Below are positions 8,956 through 16,694 of a DNA stretch of 29,503 nt, piece by piece (position 1 is the stretch's first letter; each line of letters starts with the position of its first letter). The notes beneath the pieces were generated by a model. It was not told the origin of the DNA, made no database searches, and saw nothing but the letters and a program-made list of their open reading frames with translations. This stretch comes from a virus: IMG/VR virus record IMGVR_UViG_3300036791_000045, positions 1 through 29,503 of that record; one strand, 5' to 3'. The translations under genes were made by a program, and so were the position numbers.

Positions 8956-8958
8956 CAC

Positions 8959-9618
8959 TTACCTGTTACGCGATTGTGGTAATGGTGGCAATACTGGCGG
9001 CAACACTGGCCCCGGCGGTCCCAATGGCGGCGGCGGCGGGATCGGACCCGTCGGCGGAGGCGGCGGCCTAAGCGCAGGTGCTGCATTCGCCCAGACGCTT
9101 TCAGTTGGCGCCATATTCATCATATTAGTTATCGCGCTATCCACATTGGCAACCTGGCTCAGCACTTGAGCAATAGTGTTAACGAATGCCAGACTATTAC
9201 CGGGAGTGCCCGACTCCACAAATTGCATTTCAAATTCCGTAAAGCCGCCGCGCGTGCGGTTCTCAACCATGGTATATCGCTCGCACATGGCCTGCACACC
9301 GCCGGGAGCAAGCACTGGATGAACCAGCGTGCCAACGTCGTCGGATTCCAACGCACTGTAAAGCGCATAACGCTGGCTCGTATAGACGTACATTGGATTG
9401 CTCGGCCGATAGATCAGATAACCTTGAAAATTCCACCGCCGCGCCTGCCGCCCCATGTCCTCGGCATAAGGATCGTTGCGTTTTGGATATTCGTGAACGA
9501 CGGTACGGCGCCCACTCAATCTCGATCCAGTTTCAACGTGAAAGATGATGCCTCGAAACGAGGCCGGCTGCATCAATATGTCGCGCCATGGATTTGAGAA
9601 GTCCGAAATCTGGCTCAT
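8959..9618 (-). CDS. gpN-like protein, DNA circularisation N-terminal domain
   Basis: This protein has 219 residues. Residues 10-70 carry the conserved start of the DNA_circ_N family (Mu gpN): NPWRDILMQPASFRG, then FHVETGSRLSGRR, HEYPKRNDPYAEDMGR. FEMQFVESG near residue 130 is also typical. The last 37 residues are a proline-rich tail with runs of five prolines, after which the protein stops. The rest of a normal gpN is encoded by the next gene. In Mu, gpN precedes gpP; here it follows gp45, so it is both split and moved. gpN is a tail component despite the historical family name. The start overlaps the gp45 stop as ATGA. Confidence 0.85.
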   Translation of the reverse strand: MSQISDFSNPWRDILMQPASFRGIIFHVETGSRLSGRRTVVHEYPKRNDPYAEDMGRQARRWNFQGYLIYRPSNPMYVYTSQRYALYSALESDDVGTLVHPVLAPGGVQAMCERYTMVENRTRGGFTEFEMQFVESGTPGNSLAFVNTIAQVLSQVANVDSAITNMMNMAPTESVWANAAPALRPPPPPTGPIPPPPPLGPPGPVLPPVLPPLPQSRNR

Positions 9619-10628
9619 GGTCCTAGCCTTCGTTCTAGCTCAGCCAATCTCGCTTCCATGGCAGCTAACCTGCTGGACAATTCCAGCGGCTCCAGGTCTC
9701 CACTGGTTGGCGGTCCCGGATTTGGCGCATTGACCAGCACGGCACCACTGCCGCTTGTCGCTGTCGTCATACCTTTGCCACCGTTGACACCGTAGACCGG
9801 ATGATCGGCACTGTCGGTACCGAGATGCATCTCACCTGTAAACGACCATTTCGAGCCTTGCTGAGCGTAATAACCCACCTTGCTTCCGCCAACCCAGAAT
9901 TCAATTGTACCAGATGTGCATCGTACTTCTGAATTGACGCTTTCGCCTTCGTGCTGGTATTGCTGCGAGCTGCCCGACGAACTGCTGCCCGACGAGCCGT
10001 CAAGTGTAGAGACCGCAGCACTGGCACCACCACCGCCGCCCCCGCTTTGTTGCTGCGGTTTGCGGTCTTGCGGCTTTTTGTTAACGTGGCGGAGCGAGGC
10101 ATAACGTTCTGTCTGGTTGCCGGATTTGTCACCATGCTTCGGATTGTTAGTCACTATCAAATAGGAACCGGCATCGTTGTGATAAGCCATTTGACCTGTG
10201 CCAGTCGCAGCATAGAATGCGGATCCGCCTTCAGGTATTTGATAAGGCCGCACCCTTCGATCATCGACCATGGCAATAGGGTGACTGCGTTGGCCGTTAA
10301 GATACATCATAACAGCTTCGGCCGCATCGCCCTTGGGCTGATCATGATTCCAGTCGTCTTGACCTTGACCTCCTTGGCCTCCCTGCTGGCCTCCGCTCTG
10401 CTGGCTTCCCTGTTGTTGCTGATCCTGATCCTGTTTCATTGGCGTGGCTGTTATACCAACCATCTGCCATCGTTCAAAATCACTTGGCGTCTCGGAATGC
10501 AAAACATCTGCCTGCTTAACCTGTTGCATCAAATGGTTGTCGTCAAACTCGCGAACCGTTGCGCGCGACATTCCTCCCATCCTGGATTGGATGGAAGCCA
10601 TCTGTGAAGTTTGCCGCTCGATAGCCAT
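9615..10628 (-). CDS. Baseplate central spike protein, Mu gp45-like
   Basis: This protein has 337 residues. The N-terminal 35 residues and the block VGITATP..., RSHPIAMVDDRRVRPYQIPEGGSAFYA match the Mu gp45 family, whose trimer forms the membrane-piercing spike. Two low-complexity insertions are unusual: a Gln/Gly/Asp-rich stretch at about residues 65-95 (QDQDQQQQGSQQSGGQQGG) and a Gly/Ser-rich stretch at about 195-225. A beta-helical part follows (EVRCTSGTIEFWVGG) and a C-terminal coiled coil (LAAMEARLAELERRL). A GGGAG ribosome site precedes ATG at 10628. The tip histidine motif of the shorter Mu spike is not obvious. Confidence 0.85.
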   Translation of the reverse strand: MAIERQTSQMASIQSRMGGMSRATVREFDDNHLMQQVKQADVLHSETPSDFERWQMVGITATPMKQDQDQQQQGSQQSGGQQGGQGGQGQDDWNHDQPKGDAAEAVMMYLNGQRSHPIAMVDDRRVRPYQIPEGGSAFYAATGTGQMAYHNDAGSYLIVTNNPKHGDKSGNQTERYASLRHVNKKPQDRKPQQQSGGGGGGASAAVSTLDGSSGSSSSGSSQQYQHEGESVNSEVRCTSGTIEFWVGGSKVGYYAQQGSKWSFTGEMHLGTDSADHPVYGVNGGKGMTTATSGSGAVLVNAPNPGPPTSGDLEPLELSSRLAAMEARLAELERRLGP

Positions 10629-10635
10629 CGCTCCC

Positions 10636-11697
10636 TCACTGCTGCAATTGCGGGATCAATCCTCCCAGCGCGTTCGGATTAACCAATTCAAGAACCGTCA
10701 GCGTACCCTCATTGCTGTCCTGCGTAAACGTCGCCGACTTCAATGTTAGATCCATATCCATAATCAACATCGGGCTTGTGACGTGAACCTGCTGGTTGCG
10801 CTGCCACAACCCACCGCTAGGACGCAGCCATCCGTACACTGTGCCAAACACCGTAATTTGATCTTCCGATAACCAGTTCTTTTCGGTTTGCGCCCGTCCC
10901 TGCAAATGCTGTTGGTCGCTGGTCGGCAATTCTGAAGGAATGACAAACGGCATAAAGCCAGCTCCAAGCTGCACTAGATCCATATTCATAAAAGGAATAT
11001 GAGAAACCTTGGCGCCCCATGTCTTGTCATCGCCGGTCTGCTGCGCCATTGCCGGCACACCGCTGGCCATACTCGGATTGTAGATAATTTCCCTGCCGAC
11101 AAGAATGTTCTGACCTTCGATCAACGTATCGCTGCCCTGACCGGGACCGGCTATGGCAACGAAGCTACCTTGTGGATCGCTAGTGAAACTGGCACCAACA
11201 TTGCGAGCATACATATCCAGATGATCGAACGTACTCATTCCATGAATTAGTGATACTCGCGGAAACTTGATTTGCGATAATTGACCGCCTTCAACCTTGA
11301 AAGGAATGCCATAACGTTGCAGCAAACTTCTTGCGATCTGTTCAAAATTTACGTTCTTCTGCTCCATGGTTTTGCTAATAGGACTGGACTGAGTAAGTTC
11401 CTGATTGGTCGCTCCCTGAATCTCGATATAATGCCGTCGCTTGTCGTAATAGACTTGCCGGGTAGATACGGTGCCGGTGAAAGCCGGCTGTCCGGCCAGA
11501 GTAATTGTGCATTTGTTACCCGGCTTGATCTGCAACACGCCGAAATTCTTCGCTATCGGCTGCCCTTCAGAACACGTAAAACGAAAACGATATGGCGGCA
11601 CTTCGCGAATAGCGTGACGAACCATCACTGATTCCCAATCGCGATAGTCCTGTCCCTCGATTGTGAGAACACATTGCTCGGTTGCCTTTCCAACCAT
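10636..11697 (-). CDS. Baseplate hub protein, Mu gpP (gp44)-like
   Basis: This protein has 353 residues from ATG at 11697, which shares TAATG with the second tape measure stop. A GTG start 15 bases upstream would give 358 but overlaps that gene. The sequence has the layout of gpP/gpD/T4 gp27 hub proteins: VLTIEGQDYRDWESVMVRHAIREVPPYRF at the start, a beta barrel (AGQPAFTGTVSTRQVYYD, YIEIQGAT), then the LysM-like-containing central domain with SLLQRYGIPF, and a C-terminal barrel. The trimeric hub holds the gp45 spike, which is the next gene. Confidence 0.88.
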   Translation of the reverse strand: MVGKATEQCVLTIEGQDYRDWESVMVRHAIREVPPYRFRFTCSEGQPIAKNFGVLQIKPGNKCTITLAGQPAFTGTVSTRQVYYDKRRHYIEIQGATNQELTQSSPISKTMEQKNVNFEQIARSLLQRYGIPFKVEGGQLSQIKFPRVSLIHGMSTFDHLDMYARNVGASFTSDPQGSFVAIAGPGQGSDTLIEGQNILVGREIIYNPSMASGVPAMAQQTGDDKTWGAKVSHIPFMNMDLVQLGAGFMPFVIPSELPTSDQQHLQGRAQTEKNWLSEDQITVFGTVYGWLRPSGGLWQRNQQVHVTSPMLIMDMDLTLKSATFTQDSNEGTLTVLELVNPNALGGLIPQLQQ

Positions 11698-13766
11698 TAC
11701 TGAAAATACCACCTGTCTTTAAAATTGCTACTCTCGGAACCGGATTTTGGTGACTGCGGCGGTCGTTCATTTTGCAAATTCTTAAACACGTCACCGCCTT
11801 CCTTGCTTTCCTCGGTCCGCTTCTTGGTATCACCGAAATCAACTGTCACCGAAGCCGTACCTTTATCGCTTTTGGCTTTAGCCGCTTCCGCATCTATCTT
11901 CTCACGTGCTATCGCTGCACTTGTTTTCTTGAACCAATCGGATTCTTTCGCAACTGTGCCAGGACCGTGTATGTCGGGACGTATGTCTTTTCTCGTATAC
12001 TGGTCTCGAATGCCTTTAATGGCCTCGGCTGTGACCGTACTGGTCTGCGCAGCATTCGCTGCGACACCAGCTGAAGCATTCTGCGTACCAAGACCTGATA
12101 TGTTGGAACCAGCGGCTGCTCGCTCGATGTCCTCGAACGTTGCGGCTTTCAAAGTCGGGTCTCTAGCTAATTGCGCCGCAGAAGCTGGGCCAGTACCTCC
12201 GGGACGATTTGGTGCGTAATAGACATTCGGCCCGGAAGCGAGACCTTCAATCGAAGTTGCCATCTGCTCCGGAGGGATGCCATGGGAAATCATTCGATTT
12301 AAAAAAGTCTCTGCCGTACCTTGTCGCCCTTGTCGTGAAGGTTCTTCAGACACCAGCATGGCTGCCAGCTTTTCCTTTACTTCCGGGTGCTCGTTGAGAT
12401 ATTTCAAATAGGGAGCCCGTTGCTCGGCCAACGAGCCAAATTGCCGCGACTCTATCGCTGCCGTATCGCCGCCTCTGGTACCCGGACGGAAGCCGCCGCG
12501 GGTTGCCTGCATTGGTCCGGCTACATCTCCCTCGCTGGCTGCTCGCCCACCTCTGGCTATCCCGCCACCGCGAATGCCGACACCGCCGCCGCCAGCACCT
12601 CCCTGCTCGATCTTTTGCAATGAGTCCCGAATGTCACTGAGCAATTTCTTGTTTTCTTCTTCGAGGCGCATTCGTTCTGTTGCATTTAAATCCAGTGATG
12701 ACTTGCCTTCAAATTCCTTGAATGACTCCCCTAGTCGCCTGCCAGCTGCCTCGCCCTCATGCTTCTCCTTAATATCAGGTCGCCATAACTCGACAGCCCA
12801 ATCTGCCCAAACTTTGATCTGCTTTAACAGTTCCCAAAATGCTTGCACGTCTGCTATATCCTGCTGGAGCTTTTTGTCGAACGTATCGAAGCCTTCGATA
12901 AAGAATTTGCTGATGGCGTGTTCGTCCTGTTCTGCACCTACGTCTCTTAATCGGTCAAACCATTTGTTGACAGCATCGAGAGCGTGTTCCCCGAATATTT
13001 TCCATTCGTTGTCCATCTTCTCGCGAAAATCCGCCATGTGATCTTCGAAATCTTTCGCGACCTGCTCATTGATTTGATAGACATCCTTGACCTTGCCCAT
13101 GTACTGATCGAGATTTGCAAAAACCGATTGCGGCATCTGAAACATTTGCGCAATATAATATTGCATCTCCGGCGTCTGCTTTTTAAACAGCTCAGTAACG
13201 ATTTTCATCTGTTTAAAAACATCGGTCTCATTCATTAATTTTCTGGCAGCTTCCACACCTCCCGGAGCTTTTTCAAGTTGCTTGAATATCTCGGACCCTT
13301 CACGCATTGTCCGAAGTTCCTGCAACTTGCCAGCCATGCCGCCGATATATCCAGTAGCAGTCTTGAAGTCGATGCCCATGCGCATCATAGCACTGCGTAG
13401 TCGGTCGATATTCTCAGCTGTTATTCGTGTGTCCTGCGAGAACATCGCCAGCTGAACGCGCGTCATCGCCAGCTCTTGCAGCGACTCCGTTAGCTTGGTC
13501 ACGGCTTCATAGGTACCGCCAACACCAAGAATGCTTTTGCCAGACTCGGCAATTTTGCTAAAGAGATTTTGTACATCCGTAAAAGCAGCCTTAGAAGCTG
13601 CCATCAGATTAGCCGTCGATTTGCTTACTCGATCTATCTCATCAGCTGTCCCTTTTGCCGACTCTTTGGCAGCCTTGTTCAACTCGCGCAGCTCAGTCGC
13701 AATGGCTCGCAATCCTGGAGTTATGCTATCTCGTAACGCAAGCTCGAGCTCATCCTGTCGGGCCAT
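11697..13766 (-). CDS. Second tape measure protein paralog, with possible murein hydrolase domain
   Basis: This protein has 689 residues. The N-terminal 380 residues are helical and parallel the preceding tape measure protein: FEIALRD/LELALRD at the start, VQL.MFS.DTR near 104-113, NEWKIFGEHAL near 253-263, KLLSDIRD near 374. Residues 390-440 are a Gly/Arg-rich linker. Residues 451-525 form a different domain, with LNEHPEVKEKLAAMLVSEEPSRQG, AETFLNRMISHG and VYYAPNRPGG. The Glu-rich strand followed by ET.LNR resembles SleB-type or muramidase-like cell wall hydrolases, an inference only. The C-terminal 150 residues are low complexity. Tape measure proteins set tail length and may be injected into the periplasm. 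The stop is TAA, shared with the gpP start. Confidence 0.8.
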   Translation of the reverse strand: MARQDELELALRDSITPGLRAIATELRELNKAAKESAKGTADEIDRVSKSTANLMAASKAAFTDVQNLFSKIAESGKSILGVGGTYEAVTKLTESLQELAMTRVQLAMFSQDTRITAENIDRLRSAMMRMGIDFKTATGYIGGMAGKLQELRTMREGSEIFKQLEKAPGGVEAARKLMNETDVFKQMKIVTELFKKQTPEMQYYIAQMFQMPQSVFANLDQYMGKVKDVYQINEQVAKDFEDHMADFREKMDNEWKIFGEHALDAVNKWFDRLRDVGAEQDEHAISKFFIEGFDTFDKKLQQDIADVQAFWELLKQIKVWADWAVELWRPDIKEKHEGEAAGRRLGESFKEFEGKSSLDLNATERMRLEEENKKLLSDIRDSLQKIEQGGAGGGGVGIRGGGIARGGRAASEGDVAGPMQATRGGFRPGTRGGDTAAIESRQFGSLAEQRAPYLKYLNEHPEVKEKLAAMLVSEEPSRQGRQGTAETFLNRMISHGIPPEQMATSIEGLASGPNVYYAPNRPGGTGPASAAQLARDPTLKAATFEDIERAAAGSNISGLGTQNASAGVAANAAQTSTVTAEAIKGIRDQYTRKDIRPDIHGPGTVAKESDWFKKTSAAIAREKIDAEAAKAKSDKGTASVTVDFGDTKKRTEESKEGGDVFKNLQNERPPQSPKSGSESSNFKDRWYFQ

Positions 13767-13767
13767 T

Positions 13768-15864
13768 TTACTTTGTTAGATCCTCTTCCAAGGCTTTACT
13801 ATGACTGACTTCTACATGGGTAAACATGCCATCTGCCTCGGCATTGGTCTTGGTACCTGATGGCACATTATTAAAATTGAATTTGATAGATGCACCTTTG
13901 TTTTTCTTAATAGCCTCGCTCATGTCCAATGTATTTCTCGCGGATTCGAGCTCGCTATCAGAAGTCGCCGTCTTTTTTTCGGCTGCGGTCGCTGCCCTGG
14001 CAGCTGCGGCCATGGCAGCAATATCAGTTTTGGGAATTCGATCAAACGCAGCCGGATCCAAATCAGGATGCACAGCAGGTCTCGCTGTACTTGTGGGATC
14101 TCTCGCATGAGCCGGAAGAAGTTCTACAGTGGAACCCCGCGGCGTAATCGAAGCCATTCCGTCGCGACCAACATGCAGAGTAAGACCTTCTGGATGTTTC
14201 GCATTCTCTTCCAATAACTGTTGCTTGAACTTTGGCCATTCTGATGCGGCTATGGAAAAGCAGCCCAACGTATATAGCCGGTCAAGATTATCGCTGAATG
14301 CACGGTGTATCTGCACTCCGGCCCAACGATGACCACCGCCAGTGAATGTCCCGGATGGACCGCCAAGCGTCGCTACCGAACCGATACGCTGACCGATCGG
14401 ACCAATATCACCTTTGCCAATATTGATTGGATAATCGCCATATGGAATCGCTCCAGCGCCCTGTCCGCCACTGCCGTAATGATAAGTTTTGCCACCTAGT
14501 TCTACGGTGCCTTTCAAATAATACGGATGACCAGATTGCTCGGCAATTTTGGTTTCACCCCCGGAAGGCGAAGGCTGCGGCGGCAACTCACCTTTGCCAT
14601 CATTGCTTGTTGTGTCAGTCGTACTGACATCACCGCGCTGCGCACCTGGCCCGACGCCGGGACGATACACCGGCGCTGCCTCGGCCGAACCAACCAGCGC
14701 ATTGCCTATCGCACTGGCACCGGCAGCCAAACCCAACTCCATACGCTTTAATACATCACGTATGTCATTGAGCAGTTTATTGTCTTCTTTCTGCAATCGC
14801 TTTCGCTGCTCTTCCAGTGCACCGAAATCCTCGTCCCATCTGTTACCACTTCTTTTGCCACGCAATACATTGCGAACGGCATCGCCCAGAGCCTTGTTGA
14901 CAGCTTTTGGCTGCAACTTCTCTTGAAGCGTTTGATAGAGATGAAGCAACGCCTGAGCGTCTTTATAATCTTGCTGCAATATTTTATCTATGCCGTCGAA
15001 AAAATGGATTCCCCATTCACCCAGATGAATTTCACCAAGCTTATCCAGCTCCTCAAAAAACTGATTGAATCGACTCAATGCATGTTCGCCAAATATGTTC
15101 CACTCGTTTTCCAACCGCTCAGTCAGATCGTGCTGATGATTTTTAAAGTCTATAAAAACCTGCGGGTTAACCTTGGGTGATTCTTTTGCCCTGTCCATCG
15201 CCGCCAGCCATTCATTAAGAACTGACGGAGGAATTTTAAGCGCCTGCGACAAATAAAATTGCTGATCGGCTCCCTGCTTTTTAAAGACTTCCAGAATGCG
15301 ACGGATCGCTTTCATATAATCTTGTTCTTTTATCAATTCATAAGCAAGACCGGCCCCACCCATCTTTTCCAATGTCTGGAACAAAGAACTGCTCTCTTTT
15401 AGAGCCTTGAGTTCCTGTAATTGGGTTGATAAGCCGGCAATGGTCTGTTTTGACATATCGGCCGTTTGACCAAGACGCTCCAAACCACGTTGCATCTTTT
15501 CAATGTCTTCCACGGACAACCGCGTATCCTTGGAAAACATCTGCAACTGAACTCGTTGCTCTCCTAGAGTAACCAGCGCAGTTGAAACCTGCTTGAGTGT
15601 CTCCACACTGCCTAGTGTGCCGACAATACCCTTGCCCATGCCAACAAGGAAACTGCCCATGCCGGCAATCTCCTTAACCGTCTGCCGTGCGGTACCGGCA
15701 AACAGCTGTGAGCCGCGATTAAGCCGATCCAAACTTTGGGTGCCGGGCGTCGCATCCTTGGCGACTACCTCGTTCATCTCCTTCAGCTGGCGCGAGATTG
15801 CCTTGAGGCTAGGCGAAACAGCATCGCGAAGGGCTATCTCAAATGTTGTTTTCTCGTCAGGCAT
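13768..15864 (-). CDS. Tape measure protein with L,D-transpeptidase-like domain
   Basis: This protein has 698 residues. It directly follows the tail assembly chaperone frameshift gene, which is the fixed place of the tape measure in contractile and flexible tails. Residues 1-385 are helical with coiled-coil segments and a hydrophobic stretch at about 66-90. Residues 385-445 are a Gly/Pro/Ser linker. Residues 447-566 form a beta-rich domain with AIPYGDYPINIGKG, then H520 in VQIHRAF and C535 in YTLGCFSIA. This order (P.G.Y strand, catalytic His, Gly-Cys) is that of YkuD/DUF2778-like L,D-transpeptidase folds. If active, it would act on peptidoglycan during DNA entry. The gene starts eight bases inside the chaperone extension. 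Confidence 0.85.
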   Translation of the reverse strand: MPDEKTTFEIALRDAVSPSLKAISRQLKEMNEVVAKDATPGTQSLDRLNRGSQLFAGTARQTVKEIAGMGSFLVGMGKGIVGTLGSVETLKQVSTALVTLGEQRVQLQMFSKDTRLSVEDIEKMQRGLERLGQTADMSKQTIAGLSTQLQELKALKESSSLFQTLEKMGGAGLAYELIKEQDYMKAIRRILEVFKKQGADQQFYLSQALKIPPSVLNEWLAAMDRAKESPKVNPQVFIDFKNHQHDLTERLENEWNIFGEHALSRFNQFFEELDKLGEIHLGEWGIHFFDGIDKILQQDYKDAQALLHLYQTLQEKLQPKAVNKALGDAVRNVLRGKRSGNRWDEDFGALEEQRKRLQKEDNKLLNDIRDVLKRMELGLAAGASAIGNALVGSAEAAPVYRPGVGPGAQRGDVSTTDTTSNDGKGELPPQPSPSGGETKIAEQSGHPYYLKGTVELGGKTYHYGSGGQGAGAIPYGDYPINIGKGDIGPIGQRIGSVATLGGPSGTFTGGGHRWAGVQIHRAFSDNLDRLYTLGCFSIAASEWPKFKQQLLEENAKHPEGLTLHVGRDGMASITPRGSTVELLPAHARDPTSTARPAVHPDLDPAAFDRIPKTDIAAMAAAARAATAAEKKTATSDSELESARNTLDMSEAIKKNKGASIKFNFNNVPSGTKTNAEADGMFTHVEVSHSKALEEDLTK

Positions 15865-16045
15865 CTTCTTCCGGAGGTCGCTGCCGTTCCATCAAAATAC
15901 TGGTCCATTTCATGTGTTTGGCGACTTCTGAAATGGGCTTATTCAAAAATACATCCGGATCCACAGAGAACTTCTGGGCCAAGCGATAACAGTCCAGAAT
16001 ATATTCTTCTACAGGTCCGGAAGAAAAAAACCCGCCAGCTGCCAT
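15857..16045 (-). CDS. Tail assembly chaperone extension (T part, made by -1 frameshift)
   Basis: This frame extends the gp41-like chaperone after a -1 slip at 16024-16030. It adds 55 residues (SSGPVEEYILDCYRLAQKFSVDP...PPEEDA) to the first 99 residues of the upstream protein, giving a fusion of 154 residues. An ATG at 16045 lies inside the frame but has no clear ribosome site, so I treat this as an extension rather than a free gene. The arrangement matches the G/GT proteins of lambda and E/E' of P2, which load the tube protein onto the tape measure. The stop lies inside the start of the tape measure gene. Confidence 0.8.
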   Translation of the reverse strand: MAAGGFFSSGPVEEYILDCYRLAQKFSVDPDVFLNKPISEVAKHMKWTSILMERQRPPEEDA

Positions 16046-16320
16046 GCCGCTGTATTCCAATCTTTCGGATGGAGCTGGCGGATAGTTGAGGGAGGCACAG
16101 TCGCCAATGTCGCCATCATTTGCGTCATCGACTTAGCATCGAAATTGATTTTCGGTGGCTCGGCTGCCATATCCAGAATAACGGGATTGCCGCATCGCTC
16201 GATGTCACCTGCTGTCGGTTCCCTGAAAATCAATTCCATGGTTTCCTCTCCGTTTGCGATGACGGACTTTCGCAAAGCGAGAGTTATCTTCGGTTGTTCT
16301 TTGCCATTTAATTCTGCCAT
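16009..16320 (-). CDS. Tail assembly chaperone, Mu gp41-like
   Basis: This protein has 103 residues. The central motif LIFREPTAGDIERCG and the C-terminal LHPKDWNTAAWQLAGFF fit the Mu gp41 tail assembly family (Phage_TAC type). It lies directly between the tube protein and the tape measure, as expected. The reading frame ends shortly after a run of seven T residues that supports the -1 frameshift. The protein is not expected in the virion; it coats the tape measure while the tube polymerises. Confidence 0.88.
   Translation of the reverse strand: MAELNGKEQPKITLALRKSVIANGEETMELIFREPTAGDIERCGNPVILDMAAEPPKINFDAKSMTQMMATLATVPPSTIRQLHPKDWNTAAWQLAGFFLPDL
16024..16030 (-). promoter_or_regulatory. Programmed -1 frameshift slippery site (T TTT TTT)
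   Basis: On the minus strand the zero frame reads GCG GGT TTT TTT CTT. The heptamer T TTT TTT allows both tRNAs to slip back one base. After the slip the frame reads TCT TCC GGA and continues for 55 codons to the tape measure start. Downstream there are only weak pairing options, such as TTCTTC with GAAGAA and the palindrome AGAATATATTCT. Confidence 0.8.
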
Positions 16321-16321
16321 A

Positions 16322-16681
16322 TTACATCTCGTCGCAGCTCACGCCTTCAAATCGGATACGTGTCTGACCTTCTCGGGTATTGAGCTCGAAAGCAGAACGG
16401 CACCACGCCTCACGAAGAACATAAACCTTCCCGTTGGCAAGCTCCGCTGTAACCGTCGAATTGGTAACGGTTTCAACAACAGTCATTGAAAGTTCAGGCA
16501 CAAGCGAAACGTCGCCCTCGATAAAGGGAACTCGAGGCATTTCGCTAAAGCCATGGACATAGTCCTGACCGGCGAGACCTGCGCGTTCCAGCGACGAGGG
16601 ACTAACGGTGAAATTTCCTCGCAGCGGATAGATGGCTCCATCCACCTTGAGGAAAGCAGTACCAGCTATTCTTTGACCCAT
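16322..16681 (-). CDS. Tail tube protein, Mu gpM-like
   Basis: This protein has 119 residues with a strong AGGAGG ribosome site six bases before ATG at 16681. The sequence has the pattern of the Mu M tube family: GTAFLKVDGAIYPLRGNFTVSPSSLERAGLAGQDYVHGFSEMP, then a set of beta strands ending VYVLREAWC...TRIRFEGVSCDEM. It forms the inner hexameric tube under the contractile sheath. It follows the sheath gene by 13 bases, and the strong ribosome site suits a protein needed in many copies. Confidence 0.93.
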   Translation of the reverse strand: MGQRIAGTAFLKVDGAIYPLRGNFTVSPSSLERAGLAGQDYVHGFSEMPRVPFIEGDVSLVPELSMTVVETVTNSTVTAELANGKVYVLREAWCRSAFELNTREGQTRIRFEGVSCDEM

Positions 16682-16694
16682 CTATGCCTCCTGT

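Noticed and set aside
13764-13770. Tape measure genes being one gene broken by a frameshift
   Set aside because: The second protein starts with its own family-like N-terminus (ALRD...) matching the start of the first, so this is duplication, not a broken gene.
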